In this document: piece by piece, positions 31,489 through 39,857 of the stretch
How the letters are laid out: each line of letters begins with the position of its first letter
How positions within the stretch are numbered: position 1 is the first letter of the stretch
Assembly: GCA_936941155.1 (NCBI GenBank)
Contig: CAKZJE010000079.1
Coordinates: forward strand, 1-51,090
Reading direction: 5' to 3'
DNA: 51,090 bases
From: an uncultured Methylomonas sp.
GTDB lineage: Bacteria; Pseudomonadota; Gammaproteobacteria; Methylococcales; Methylomonadaceae
Translations under genes and position numbers: made by a program
Notes under the pieces: generated by a model
Database searches by the model: none
Told to the model about the DNA's origin: nothing
What the model saw: only the letters and a program-made list of their open reading frames with translations

Positions 31489-31507
31489 CGAAAAAACTCC
31501 TTTTACA

Positions 31508-34162
31508 TCAAGAAGCCTTACTGCTGACAAGTAATTTTCGTAATTCTGGCACGCACGACCCGCAATTTGTCCCAGCTTTTAATGCCGCCCCAATCGCATC
31601 CACAGTCACCAAACCTTGTTGTTGAATGGCTTTGCGCAGCGTATTCACCCCAACACCAAAACAAGCGCACACCGTTTCTCCGGCATCTTCCGCACCTTGC
31701 GCGGCTTTTCCAGCCAATAAACTCATGCGGTCACTGTCGTTTAAACTGTCTTTGCTAAATAATTGACTTAACCAAGTGCGGGTCGGCAAATCAAAACTTT
31801 GCGCAACAAATAACACCGCTTGCAAGCTTTGGTTTTTCACTAACGCGACGCGATAACGTCCCGTTGCTCTATCGCTAAATTCCAACCATTCGCCATCGCC
31901 ATTGAATAAAGCTTTTATCCACTCATGCCAATTTTCTGGCACGGTTTCGCCTGCCAATTCATAGCGAAAAAACTGCCGCCCACGCGCCATCACCCAATAA
32001 TCTTGTTGATTGACGTTTAACGCCGTGCGCGATAACACGAAACCTTGCCACGCCGGAGTATAAGCCTGCATTCGCACGGGAGTATGTTTTAGCTCAGGTT
32101 GCCCAGAAATAGGATCAACCGCTGGATTGACTAAACAACCGACCACCGCTTGACTGGCGAATTGGTCATTCCAGTGCATGGGCATAAAAATTGTGCCGCG
32201 TGTTTGGTCGTCACTGCAATGCAGACGTGTGATGGCGTGCCCCCATTGACTACTGATTTTGACTAAACAGCCGTGCGCTAGATTTAACGCTTGCGCATCG
32301 TGCGGATGAGCGGTGATAAAAGGTTCGGGCGCATGTTCCATCAATCGAGCTGTTTTGCCGGTGCGGGTCATGGTATGCCATTGATCACGCAAGCGTCCTG
32401 TATTTAAAATCAACGGATAATCAGGATTCGGCAGATTGGTAGGCAGGCGCGGCACAATCGCCACAAACTGGGCTTTGCCGCTAGCAGTAGGATAGTGATT
32501 ATCGACAAACAATCGCGCCGTACCTTTGCCATTCAGAACCGGCCATTGGATGGGCTGTAAATTTTGATAGTCGTCATTTGATAGATTGGCGAGTTCTGAA
32601 ATATTAAATAAACGCTTGCCGTTATTTTCAAAACCCGATAGCGCGGCATGTTCACGAAAAATATCTGCGGCGGATTGATAATTAAACGCGGTTTCAAAAC
32701 CTAATCGCTGTGCAATTTGGCTGATAATCCACCAATCGGGTTTGACTTGTGCAGGCAAAGGTAAAAAAGCGCGTTGTCGGGAAATACGCCGTTCTGAGTT
32801 TGTAACCGTGCCATCTTTTTCGCCCCACGTTGCCGCCGGCAATAATACATCAGCATAGCGCGTTGTATCGGTTGCTTTCATGCAATCAGAAACCACCACA
32901 AATTCACATTGCGACATGGCTTCGCGCACTAAATTAGCATCCGGCAAACTCACCGCAGGATTGGTTGCCATAATCCATAATGCTTTAATTTTGCCTTGTC
33001 TGACGGCTTCAAATAAATCAACAGCTTTTAGACCTGCTTTTGTTGCAATCACAGGACTTTGCCAAAAACGTTGTACTAAGTCGGTATGTTCAGGGGTAAA
33101 TTCGGTATGCGCGGCTAACATATTAGCTAACCCGCCAACTTCGCGCCCGCCCATTGCATTCGGTTGTCCTGTGATTGAAAACGCGCCCATGCCAATTTTT
33201 CCGATGCGTCCAGTCGCCAAATGGCAATTGATAATGCTATTGGCTTTATCAGTGCCGCTACTGGATTGATTAACGCCTTGCGAATATAGCGTGACTGTTT
33301 TTTCAGTTTGCGCAAACCAGCGAAAAAACTCAGCAACACTGCTTTCTGGTAGTCCACACAAAAAAGCCACTTGCGGAATGGAGCGGGCAGATTCTTGTGC
33401 AGCGCGGACTGCGGCAGTAAATTGCTCCGTATGTTCTGCAATAAATTCTAAATCGAGCACATCTTCGCGGCGCAGATAATTTAATAAACCATTAAATAAA
33501 GTCGTATCGCTGCCTGCTTGCAGCGGCAAATGTAAATCGGCAATGTCGCAAGTGGCGGTGCGGCGCGGGTCAATCACAATCACTTTTAATTCAGGACGCA
33601 GTTGTTTTGCGGCTTTTAATCGTTGATAAAGCACCGGATGACACCACGCGGTATTTGAGCCAACTAATACCACTAAATCTGCCAGCTCCACATCTTCATA
33701 ACTGCATGGCACAGCATCTTCACCAAAAGCGCGTTTATATCCTGCCACCGCAGAAGACATGCAAAGACGCGAATTGGTGTCGATATTCGCAGAGCCAATA
33801 AAACCTTTCATCAGTTTATTAGCAACATAATAATCTTCTGTTAATAATTGCCCGGACACATAAAAAGCAACCGCATCCGCACCATATTGGTTCTTAATCG
33901 CTTGAAATCGGGCGGCAACCGTATCGAGAGCAACATCCCATTCAACTTGTTGACCATTAATTTCTGGATAAAGTAACCGCCCTTCCAAATCCAATGTTTC
34001 AGCAAGAGCCGCGCCTTTAGAGCAAATGCGCCCAAAATTTGCCGGATGATTTTTATCCGCACTAATTGTTAATCCGTCAGAGGATTCAGAAATGGTGACA
34101 CCGCAACCTACGCCGCAGTAAGGGCAAGTGCTGTTTATGAGAGAGGATTGAGCAAGGGACAT
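31508..34162 (-). CDS. nasA: Assimilatory nitrate reductase catalytic subunit (molybdopterin, 4Fe-4S, C-terminal BFD-like 2Fe-2S)
   Basis: The product is about 884 residues from the ATG at 34162 (MSLAQSSLINSTCPYCGVGCG); the upstream open frame lacks family similarity. It reduces nitrate to nitrite in the cytoplasm. The N-terminal CPYCGVGCGVTI...FGRICSKGAAL ligates a 4Fe-4S cluster. Molybdopterin-oxidoreductase blocks follow (SRLCMSSAVAGYKRAFGED, LVVLVGSNTAWCHPVLYQR, YSQGVNQSSSGTDKAN, GRIGKIGMGAFSITGQPNAMGGREVG), then the dinucleotide-binding domain (GRLRDQWHTMTRTGK). The last ~60 residues, CACFGVGVNTLRKAI...AGTNCGSCVPELRKLL, are a BFD-like 2Fe-2S domain, as in NasA/NasC types. It works with nrt-nir, encoded ~6 kb away on the other strand. 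A sigma-54-like site lies just upstream. Confidence 0.93.
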   Translation of the reverse strand: MSLAQSSLINSTCPYCGVGCGVTISESSDGLTISADKNHPANFGRICSKGAALAETLDLEGRLLYPEINGQQVEWDVALDTVAARFQAIKNQYGADAVAFYVSGQLLTEDYYVANKLMKGFIGSANIDTNSRLCMSSAVAGYKRAFGEDAVPCSYEDVELADLVVLVGSNTAWCHPVLYQRLKAAKQLRPELKVIVIDPRRTATCDIADLHLPLQAGSDTTLFNGLLNYLRREDVLDLEFIAEHTEQFTAAVRAAQESARSIPQVAFLCGLPESSVAEFFRWFAQTEKTVTLYSQGVNQSSSGTDKANSIINCHLATGRIGKIGMGAFSITGQPNAMGGREVGGLANMLAAHTEFTPEHTDLVQRFWQSPVIATKAGLKAVDLFEAVRQGKIKALWIMATNPAVSLPDANLVREAMSQCEFVVVSDCMKATDTTRYADVLLPAATWGEKDGTVTNSERRISRQRAFLPLPAQVKPDWWIISQIAQRLGFETAFNYQSAADIFREHAALSGFENNGKRLFNISELANLSNDDYQNLQPIQWPVLNGKGTARLFVDNHYPTASGKAQFVAIVPRLPTNLPNPDYPLILNTGRLRDQWHTMTRTGKTARLMEHAPEPFITAHPHDAQALNLAHGCLVKISSQWGHAITRLHCSDDQTRGTIFMPMHWNDQFASQAVVGCLVNPAVDPISGQPELKHTPVRMQAYTPAWQGFVLSRTALNVNQQDYWVMARGRQFFRYELAGETVPENWHEWIKALFNGDGEWLEFSDRATGRYRVALVKNQSLQAVLFVAQSFDLPTRTWLSQLFSKDSLNDSDRMSLLAGKAAQGAEDAGETVCACFGVGVNTLRKAIQQQGLVTVDAIGAALKAGTNCGSCVPELRKLLVSSKAS

Positions 34163-34202
34163 GATAAATTTGCAACTATTAAGAGAGTTGTTACAGAAAT
34201 GC

Positions 34203-34217
34203 GCATGATTCATGCCA
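34203..34217 (-). promoter_or_regulatory. Candidate sigma-54 promoter of the nitrate reductase gene
   Basis: Read on the minus strand, the site is TGGCAT-GAATC-ATGCG, with GG and GC exactly 10 nt apart, as required for the -24/-12 elements (consensus TGGCAC-N5-TTGCW). The predicted start near 34191 gives a ~29-nt leader before the ATG at 34162. A near-identical spacing occurs upstream of nrtA. No NtrC box was recognised. Confidence 0.5.
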
Positions 34218-34235
34218 TTTTTACAAAAATGGGAT

Positions 34236-34263
34236 GTAGAGACGCAAAATATTGCGTCTCTAC
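34236..34263. repeat. GTAGAGACGC palindrome, supplies the RAYT stop codon
   Basis: A 28-bp near-perfect palindrome (GTAGAGACGCAAAA...GCGTCTCTAC). The minus-strand TAG that closes the transposase frame at 34260-34262 is part of its end. Confidence 0.9.
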
Positions 34264-34498
34264 GGTTGTGGATAAAATCTGTCCTCCTGCCATTTTAGCG
34301 GATTGGTTTGGGTGTATTCGGCAATTTTTAGATACGATTCTTGATTACGAATGATGTGGTCATAAAAACGCGGTTGCCAAGCAAAGTTTTTTTGCATCAA
34401 TTTTGCCTGTTTTGTTACGCCAATTTTATAGCCGCGAATGATAGATGCTAAATTTTGCGATTGCGGTGCGAATTGGTTTTGCACTATCGGCGGTGATT

Positions 34499-34526
34499 GT
34501 AGAGACGCAAAATTTTGCGTCTCTAC
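34499..34526. repeat. GTAGAGACGC palindrome inside the RAYT frame
   Basis: A 28-bp perfect palindrome with AAAATTTT at the centre. It lies within the variable linker of the transposase and is read through in frame. Confidence 0.9.
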
Positions 34527-34570
34527 GGCGTGTGGTTTTACTGCATGATTTGGCGATATATTCGACGTTT

Positions 34571-34598
34571 GTAGAGACGCAATATTTTGCGTCTCTAC
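34571..34598. repeat. GTAGAGACGC palindrome inside the RAYT frame
   Basis: A second 28-bp copy with AATATTTT at the centre, 44 nt from the previous copy. It too keeps the transposase frame open. Confidence 0.9.
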
Positions 34599-34913
34599 GG
34601 GTTTGTTGATAATAATGATGCCATGCACATGATTGGGCATGATTATAAAATGGTCTAGGATGGCAAAGGGAAAATGTGCAGGGATTTCCAGCCAGCAATT
34701 AACCGCGTGTTTCCCTAATTCCTATAAGTGCATTTCGCCATGTGTGATATTGCCAAAATAACAGACCTTATTTGCCGTGCAGAGGGTGACAAAATAGCTG
34801 GCATTCCAGCCGTAATTCCAATTTTGTAAGCGGGTGGATTGTACGCGGTATTTGTTTTTAAATTTATCCACGATGTGTTCCTGTTTGCAATTCTGTAGGA
34901 TGTTGCCACCCTT

Positions 34914-34939
34914 GTAGACGCAAAATTTTGCGTCTCTAC
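34914..34939. repeat. Slightly shortened GTAGAGACGC palindrome upstream of RAYT
   Basis: This is a 26-bp version in which one arm reads GTAGACGC (2 nt lost) and the other GCGTCTCTAC. It lies 42 nt upstream of the RAYT start on the minus strand. Confidence 0.85.
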
Positions 34940-34995
34940 CGGTGTTATTTTGCCCCATTTTGCCGTTGCGCTGTGTGCCTTTGTGGTTTGGGCGC

Positions 34996-35023
34996 GTAGA
35001 GACGCAAAATATTGCGTCTCTAC
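34996..35023. repeat. GTAGAGACGC palindrome between RAYT and the PQQ-dehydrogenase-like gene
   Basis: A 28-bp copy that starts 22 nt past the stop codon of the minus-strand gene at 35045, where its hairpin could act as a transcript end. Confidence 0.9.
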
Positions 35024-35044
35024 AGGTTTTAAAATTTCAACTTT

Positions 35045-36163
35045 TCATTTTTGATTAAATTTAACCTGATAAATCAATCCTAATTTATCATCACTAATCA
35101 ACAAACTGCCATTGGGCAATTCCAAAATATCCACCGGACGACCTAACACCTCTTTATTTTGCGTCAACCAACCATCAATAAACACTTGTTCACTCACAGG
35201 TTTAGTCTCTCTAAATTGAATTAACGCAATTCGATAACCATCCGGCTCAGTGCGATTCCAAGAACCATGTTGCGCAACAAATAATTGATTTTTATAACTT
35301 TCTGGAAATTGTTTGCCTTGATAAAAACGCATTCCCAGTGGCGCGTTATGCGCTTTAAACTTCCAAACCGGCGCGACAAACTCGCTACATTTTTTATCGC
35401 CGCCTAGAACAGGATCTAAAATTTCACCCGCATGACAATAAGGATAACCAAAATGCTCGCCAACTTTTGTCCAATGATTTAATTCATCCGGTGGCACATC
35501 ATCGCCTAATTCATCGCGCCCATTTTCGGTGAAAAACAAAGCATTGGTGTGCGGTTGCCAATCAAACCCAACCGTATTGCGCACGCCGCTGGCAATGATT
35601 TCAAACTCACTGCCATCTGGATTTATCCGAAATAAAGAAGCATAAATTTGTTTGGTTGGTTTGCAAATATTGCACGGCGCACCGACCGCAGAATAGAGTT
35701 TATTATCCGCACCAAACCGCAAATATTTCCAGCCGTGATGTTTATCCGCTGGCAATTGATCGAAAATCACCACAGGCTTCGGCGGTTGGGCTAAATGTTT
35801 GCCAATTTGATCAAAACGAATAATCCGGTGCGGCTGCGCCACATACAACGCGCCGTCTTTATACGCCACGCCGTTGGGCATATATAAATCGCTTGCCAAC
35901 GTATAACTTTTATCCGCTTTGCCATCTCCGTTGCTATCTTGCACGGCATACAGTTTTCCCTCTTGGCGCGTGCCGACATAAATCACGCCATCATCGCCTA
36001 ACGCCAAAGATCGCGCATTCGGCAAATTATCGGCAAAAACAGAAATTGAAAATCCCGCCGGAAGATGCAGCTGGTTTAATACATCCTGATGTTGATTAAC
36101 GGATGCGGCGGCGGTGCAACTCAGTCCTAACCAGCCAAGGGCAATAAATGCAGTGTTTTTCAT
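35045..36163 (-). CDS. Secreted PQQ-dependent sugar/sorbosone dehydrogenase-like beta-propeller protein
   Basis: I start at 36163 (MKNTAFIALGWLGLSCTAAAS), which gives a clean signal peptide; an in-frame ATG at 36187 adds eight residues. The ~372-residue product has the pattern of soluble PQQ glucose/sorbosone dehydrogenases: LPAGFSISVFADNLPNARSLALGDDGVIYVGTR, a KHHGWKYLRFGADNKLY segment whose His may be catalytic, VRNTVGFDWQPHTNALFFTENGRDELGDDVPPDELN and QHGSWNR. Cys pairs (CNIC; CHAG...KKC) suggest disulfides in the periplasm. Substrate is unknown and no PQQ synthesis genes are visible here. The gene stands alone between repeats. Confidence 0.82.
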   Translation of the reverse strand: MKNTAFIALGWLGLSCTAAASVNQHQDVLNQLHLPAGFSISVFADNLPNARSLALGDDGVIYVGTRQEGKLYAVQDSNGDGKADKSYTLASDLYMPNGVAYKDGALYVAQPHRIIRFDQIGKHLAQPPKPVVIFDQLPADKHHGWKYLRFGADNKLYSAVGAPCNICKPTKQIYASLFRINPDGSEFEIIASGVRNTVGFDWQPHTNALFFTENGRDELGDDVPPDELNHWTKVGEHFGYPYCHAGEILDPVLGGDKKCSEFVAPVWKFKAHNAPLGMRFYQGKQFPESYKNQLFVAQHGSWNRTEPDGYRIALIQFRETKPVSEQVFIDGWLTQNKEVLGRPVDILELPNGSLLISDDKLGLIYQVKFNQK

Positions 36164-36365
36164 GGTAAGTCTCGCAACTAAAAGCAAAAGTGATCAACAT
36201 GTTATCACTAAATTTACGGTAAAATAGATGGTTTTCCAAAGATAACGGACTTTTTCAGCGATAGCGACAAGGCTTTTTGCATAACAAAAAATGCTGATGG
36301 TTTATAATCCGCGCCTTTTTTTATAGCTTAGCGCGTAAATCGGCAAACAAAAGTTGTATCGTCCA

Positions 36366-36400
36366 AACCTTCCAGGTCTTTAAGACCTGAAAGGTTTTTT
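36366..36400. repeat. 15-bp hairpin with T-run upstream of prfB
   Basis: Arms 36366-36380 (AACCTTCCAGGTCTT) and 36382-36396 pair with one mismatch around a single base, followed by a run of T to 36400. It looks like an intrinsic terminator, but there is no plus-strand gene upstream. It may therefore be an attenuator in the prfB leader or a member of a dispersed repeat family. Confidence 0.6.
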
Positions 36401-36460
36401 AAGCTCAATGACTTAGCCCGTTAGTCTTTTTTTCACTTACCTTTACTGAAATCCTATCTC

Positions 36461-37559
36461 ATGCAAGAAATTAATCCGATTAAAAACCAGATTTTAGATT
36501 TAACCCAACGCGGCGAATCGCTCAGGGGGTATCTTTGACTTCGACATTAAAAGCGAGCGTTTAGTTGAAGTCTTACGCGAGCTAGAAGACCCCAATGTCT
36601 GGAATAAACCAGAGCAAGCCCAAGCGTTAGGCAAAGAGCGCGGGCAATTGGAGCTGGTGGTCAATACCATTACTGAATTGGAACAAGGTTTGGCGGATGC
36701 GCAAGAATTGCTGGAGTTAGCGGTTGAAGAAGATGATGAAGAAACGGTTGCAACGGTTGTTAAAGACTTGAATGAATTAGAAAAACAAGTGGCGGATTTA
36801 GAATTTCGGCGCATGTTTTCTGGCGAAATGGATGCCAATAATGCGTTTTTGGATATTCAATCGGGTTCAGGCGGCACAGAGGCGCAAGATTGGGCTTCCA
36901 TTATTGAGCGGATGTTTTTACGTTGGGGCGAAAGCAAAGGTTTTAAAACCGAATTGATTGAAGAGTCCGCAGGTGATGTGGCAGGTATTAAAAGTGCCAC
37001 GATTCGCTTTGAAGGTGAATATGCGTTTGGCTGGTTGCGCACTGAAACAGGCGTGCATCGTTTGGTGAGAAAATCGCCGTTTGATTCCGGTAATCGTCGC
37101 CACACCTCGTTTGCCTCGGTCTTTGTTTCACCCGAAATTGATGATGATATTGAAATTGATTTGAATATGGGTGATGTGCGAATTGACGTGTATCGTGCCA
37201 GTGGCGCGGGCGGGCAGCATATTAACAAAACTTCATCAGCCGTGCGGATGACGCATATTCCCACGAATACAGTGGTGCAATGTCAAAGTGACAGGTCGCA
37301 ACATAAAAACCGTGATACCGCGCTCAAGCAATTGAAAGCAAAGTTATATGAATTGGAAATGTTAAAACGCAATGCCGATCAGCAGGCATTGGAAGAAACG
37401 AAATCGGATATTGGCTGGGGCAGTCAAATTCGTTCTTATGTTTTAGACCAATCGCGGATTAAAGATTTGCGCACTGGCGTGGAGACAGGCAATACGCAAG
37501 CCGTATTAGACGGTGATTTAGACCAGTTTATTGAAGCGAGTTTAAAAGCGGGATTGTAA
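36461..37559 (+). CDS. prfB: Peptide chain release factor 2, with programmed +1 frameshift
   Basis: RF2 recognises UGA and UAA stop codons and releases the peptide. The gene is in two frames: 36461-36535 encodes 25 residues ([20 protein letters not shown]...), then an in-frame TGA at 36536-36538. Translation continues in the +1 frame from 36537 ([19 protein letters not shown]) to 37559, giving 365 residues, the E. coli length. The slip site CTC-AGG-GGG-TAT-CTT-TGA-C contains the Shine-Dalgarno-like AGGGGG and the CTT-TGA-C pause that drive autoregulatory frameshifting. The anticodon-like SPF lies in [11 protein letters not shown], and the catalytic GGQ in [17 protein letters not shown] conceptual annotation that starts at a later ATG would lose the N-terminus. 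Confidence 0.97.
36521..36539 (+). promoter_or_regulatory. prfB programmed +1 ribosomal frameshift site
   Basis: CTCAGGGGGTATCTTTGAC is the classic RF2 autoregulation site. An internal Shine-Dalgarno (AGGGGG) sits just upstream of a CTT slip codon followed by TGA-C. Low RF2 slows termination at TGA and favours the shift into the long frame. Confidence 0.97.
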
Positions 37560-37650
37560 TCGCTAAAAATGTTAGAGTTCTCAAGATTTAAATCTTTAAC
37601 CGATAAGTAATTACACATAAGTTTTCAGGTATTGCTATTTGATTTTAAGC

Positions 37651-37678
37651 GTAGAGACGCAATATTTTGCGTCTCTAC
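37651..37678. repeat. GTAGAGACGC palindrome between prfB and the MOSC gene
   Basis: A 28-bp copy with AATATTTT at the centre, 65 nt upstream of the MOSC start and 92 nt after prfB. Confidence 0.9.
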
Positions 37679-37742
37679 AATGACTGAAAATTTTTGCCAC
37701 ATTACTTACAATAACTTCCGATTTGCAACAGGAATCAACACG

Positions 37743-38567
37743 ATGAGCGATTTTACCTTAGAACAAATGTTTATTTATCCGGTTAAGTCATTAGCCGGAA
37801 TTGCCGTCAACCAGTGGCAAGTCAACGAAAAAGGCTTGCTGTACGATAGAAAGTGGATGTTGATTGATGAGAAGCAACAGTTTTTATCACAACGCCGCGT
37901 GCCGCACATGGCATTGATAAAAACAGCAATCACAGAAACCGAATTAATTCTCTCAGCTCCGAATCGAGCGAATTTAGTTCTGCCATTAAATCCCACTGAT
38001 GGCGAAGTGATTGCCAGCCATCTGTGGGATGATAACTGTGAGGCGCGGAGTGTGTCCGCAGCCGCAGATGAATGGCTGAGTAAATTTCTTAAAATTAAAT
38101 GTCGTTTAGTGTATCAACCGGATGATTTGATTCGTCCAGTTGATCCCAATTATGCAAAAGAAACCGATCAGGTGAATTTTTCCGATGGTTTTCCATTTTT
38201 AATCGTGTCGTCCGCTTCTTTAGTATCATTAAATAAAGCCATGAACTTATATTTGTCCATGCGGCGTTTTCGTCCTAACTTGGTAATTGCCGGATGTGGC
38301 GGTTATGAAGAAGACAGCTGGCGCGAAATCAGCGTGGGTGAAATTGATTTTAGATTGCCGAAACCTTGTTCGCGTTGCTCTGTGCCGGCGATTCATCCGC
38401 AAACAACGCAAGTTTCAAAAGAGCCGTTAGCCACGTTAAGTCGGTTGCGCAAATGGGAGAATAAAGTTTATTTTGGACAAAACGCGCTGCATGATAATTG
38501 CGGCACATTGACAGTCGGTGATGTGGTGACGGTTAAACTGAAAGGTGAACCGCAACCGCCATTGTAA
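37743..38567 (+). CDS. MOSC domain protein (YcbX-like molybdenum-cofactor sulfurase C-terminal family)
   Basis: I start at the ATG at 37743 because AGGA at 37730-37733 lies 9 nt upstream; the longer open frame runs through a repeat. The 274-residue protein has the N-terminal MOSC beta-barrel (LEQMFIYPVKSLAGIAVNQWQVNEKGLLYDRKWMLID) and the MOSC domain ending in FGQNALHDNCGTLTVGDVV. The conserved cofactor cysteine lies in LPKPCSRCSVPAIHP. YcbX-type proteins use molybdenum cofactor, for example to reduce N-hydroxylated compounds; the exact role here is open. No ferredoxin domain is fused, unlike E. coli YcbX. Confidence 0.88.
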   Translation: MSDFTLEQMFIYPVKSLAGIAVNQWQVNEKGLLYDRKWMLIDEKQQFLSQRRVPHMALIKTAITETELILSAPNRANLVLPLNPTDGEVIASHLWDDNCEARSVSAAADEWLSKFLKIKCRLVYQPDDLIRPVDPNYAKETDQVNFSDGFPFLIVSSASLVSLNKAMNLYLSMRRFRPNLVIAGCGGYEEDSWREISVGEIDFRLPKPCSRCSVPAIHPQTTQVSKEPLATLSRLRKWENKVYFGQNALHDNCGTLTVGDVVTVKLKGEPQPPL

Positions 38568-38587
38568 TGTGAAAAAATGGTTAGGCT

Positions 38588-38616
38588 GTAGAGACGCTAC
38601 ATTGCAACGTCTCTAC
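38588..38616. repeat. Divergent GTAGAGACG palindrome between convergent genes
   Basis: GTAGAGACG and CGTCTCTAC arms enclose CTACATTGCAA. It sits in the 97-nt gap between the converging MOSC and cysH genes, where a hairpin could end transcripts from both sides. Confidence 0.8.
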
Positions 38617-38664
38617 GGTAGGGTTGCTATTTTGTATCGCGTATTTTTACCACAAACAAAACGT

Positions 38665-39384
38665 TTATTTTTTCAGATTGCCAGCATGTAAACCGCATTC
38701 TTTTTTGCCCTCTTCCCACCACCAGCGTCCGGTTCTCTCGTGTTGATTTGGCAAAATTGCACGAGTACAAGGCTCACAGCCGATACTAATATAACCTCGG
38801 TTGTGCAGCTCATTAAACGGCACTTGATACGCCTCAATATAATCCCAAACTTGCGCCGAACTCCAATTCGCCAGCGGATTGAATTTAATCAAAGGTTTTT
38901 CAGCACTCGAAAATGCTTCGTCTATTTGTACTTCCGGCAAATCTTGGCGCGTATCTAAACTTTGATCTTTACGCTGTCCGGTAATCCACGCATCCAGCTC
39001 GGATAATTTGCGCTTTAACGGCGCAACTTTGCGAATCGCGCAGCATTCTTGATGCCCATCTTCATAAAAACTAAATAATCCTTTGGCTTTCACCAGTGAT
39101 TCTAACGCCGTAGATTCTGGTGTTAAACACTGAATTTCTATTTGATAATGCTTTCTGACTTGCTCCATAAAACGATAGGTTTCAGGATGCAGCCGCCCAG
39201 TATCTAAAGAAAACACCTGAATATCTTTTTTCAGTTTCACCGCCATATCAATCAACACCACATCTTCTGCACCGCTAAAAGAAATAGCGATATTGTCGAA
39301 TTGCGCAAGCGCGGCTTTTAAAATGGTACGCGGATTTTTTTGTTGCAATTCAGTTTGCAAGTTTTCAATAGTCAAAGATGTCAT
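38665..39384 (-). CDS. cysH: Assimilatory APS (adenylylsulfate) reductase
   Basis: This 239-residue member of the PAPS/APS reductase family converts activated sulfate to sulfite for cysteine synthesis. The phosphate-binding segment is [15 protein letters not shown]. Two Cys pairs, ECCAIRK and [10 protein letters not shown], are the 4Fe-4S ligands that mark the APS-using, cluster-bearing subfamily rather than E. coli-type PAPS reductase. The catalytic Cys lies in the C-terminal [19 protein letters not shown] and [14 protein letters not shown] match the family. It converges with the MOSC gene. Other sulfate genes are not in view. Confidence 0.93.
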   Translation of the reverse strand: MTSLTIENLQTELQQKNPRTILKAALAQFDNIAISFSGAEDVVLIDMAVKLKKDIQVFSLDTGRLHPETYRFMEQVRKHYQIEIQCLTPESTALESLVKAKGLFSFYEDGHQECCAIRKVAPLKRKLSELDAWITGQRKDQSLDTRQDLPEVQIDEAFSSAEKPLIKFNPLANWSSAQVWDYIEAYQVPFNELHNRGYISIGCEPCTRAILPNQHERTGRWWWEEGKKECGLHAGNLKK

Positions 39385-39540
39385 AGCGTTTCTTATTATT
39401 TAGATTGAGCTGGGTAAAAATCCGCCTATTTTAGGCGTGTTTGCTGCTGAGTAAAATAAACTTTTGAAATAATTGCTTCGTTTTATTCTGAAGAATAGAT
39501 GGTATGTAAAACAAAGTAGTCGCTGAGGAAAATCCGCTGA

Positions 39541-39587
39541 AATTTTTCAAGACGACTGGTCATCTTAAAAAATTCTGATGAAAACTG
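39541..39587. repeat. Interspersed repeat with GACGAC/GTCATC hairpin, copy C
   Basis: AATTTTTCAAGACGACTGGT followed by CATCTTAAAAAATTCTGATG AAAACT matches copy A at 17092 almost base for base over 45 nt. The 156 nt between this repeat and the cysH start (39385-39540) show nothing else recognisable. Confidence 0.75.
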
Positions 39588-39598
39588 TCTTTATAGTT

Positions 39599-39711
39599 GT
39601 CTGAATCAGGATTTACAAGATTTTAGGATGAACAGGATAATCCAACTAGAGAGAAACTAAGTATAAAAAACATCCTGCAAATCTTTTAATCTTGAAAATC
39701 ATGATTCAGAC
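39599..39711. repeat. Large inverted pair of GTCTGAATCA repeats
   Basis: A ~40-nt unit begins GTCTGAATCAGGATTTACAA at 39599, and a second unit in opposite orientation ends TTGAAAATCATGATTCAGAC at 39711, separated by about 30 nt. The two arms pair imperfectly. The same unit appears once more at 47301. In a transcript the pair would form a long hairpin. Confidence 0.75.
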
Positions 39712-39857
39712 CATCCGGCTAAGTATTTACGCTGAATAAAAGCAAAACCTATGATTCTTCTCGCTTAAACGAACCAGCTTAGTGCGCTACGCCCGAAACT
39801 GTACGGATGATTTTTCTACACGCACCTTTCCAACCGTGATTTCCAGTGTTTTTACTC

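Larger units (their letters stand above)
34260..34871 (-). pseudogene. REP-associated tyrosine transposase (RAYT, IS200/IS605-like Y1) with an in-frame stop and embedded palindromes
   Basis: Reading the minus strand from the GTG at 34871 (VDKFKNKYRVQSTRLQNWNYGWNASYFVTLCT) gives one continuous RAYT-type frame of ~203 codons, interrupted by a single TAG at 34722-34724 after GNITHGEMHL. The frame resumes at once as ELGKHAVNCWLEIPAHFPFAILDHFIIMPNHVHGIIII. The HUH motif (HVH in MPNHVHG) and the catalytic-helix tyrosine (YLKIAEYTQTNPLKW) are both intact. Two 28-bp palindromes (34499-34526 and 34571-34598) lie inside the frame and are translated as VETQNFASLQ and VETQNIASLQ without shifting it; a third supplies the stop codon. 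RAYTs of this family act on REP-like palindromes, so the gene probably related to this repeat family is now disabled unless the stop is read through. Confidence 0.85.

Noticed and set aside
32880-33269. 129-residue plus-strand frame inside the nitrate reductase gene
   Set aside because: It is antisense to conserved molybdopterin-domain sequence and has no supporting context.
34236-35023. Possible CRISPR array from closely spaced 28-bp repeats
   Set aside because: Spacing is irregular (44 to >300 nt), the units are full palindromes and they lie within or beside a transposase gene; no cas genes are present.
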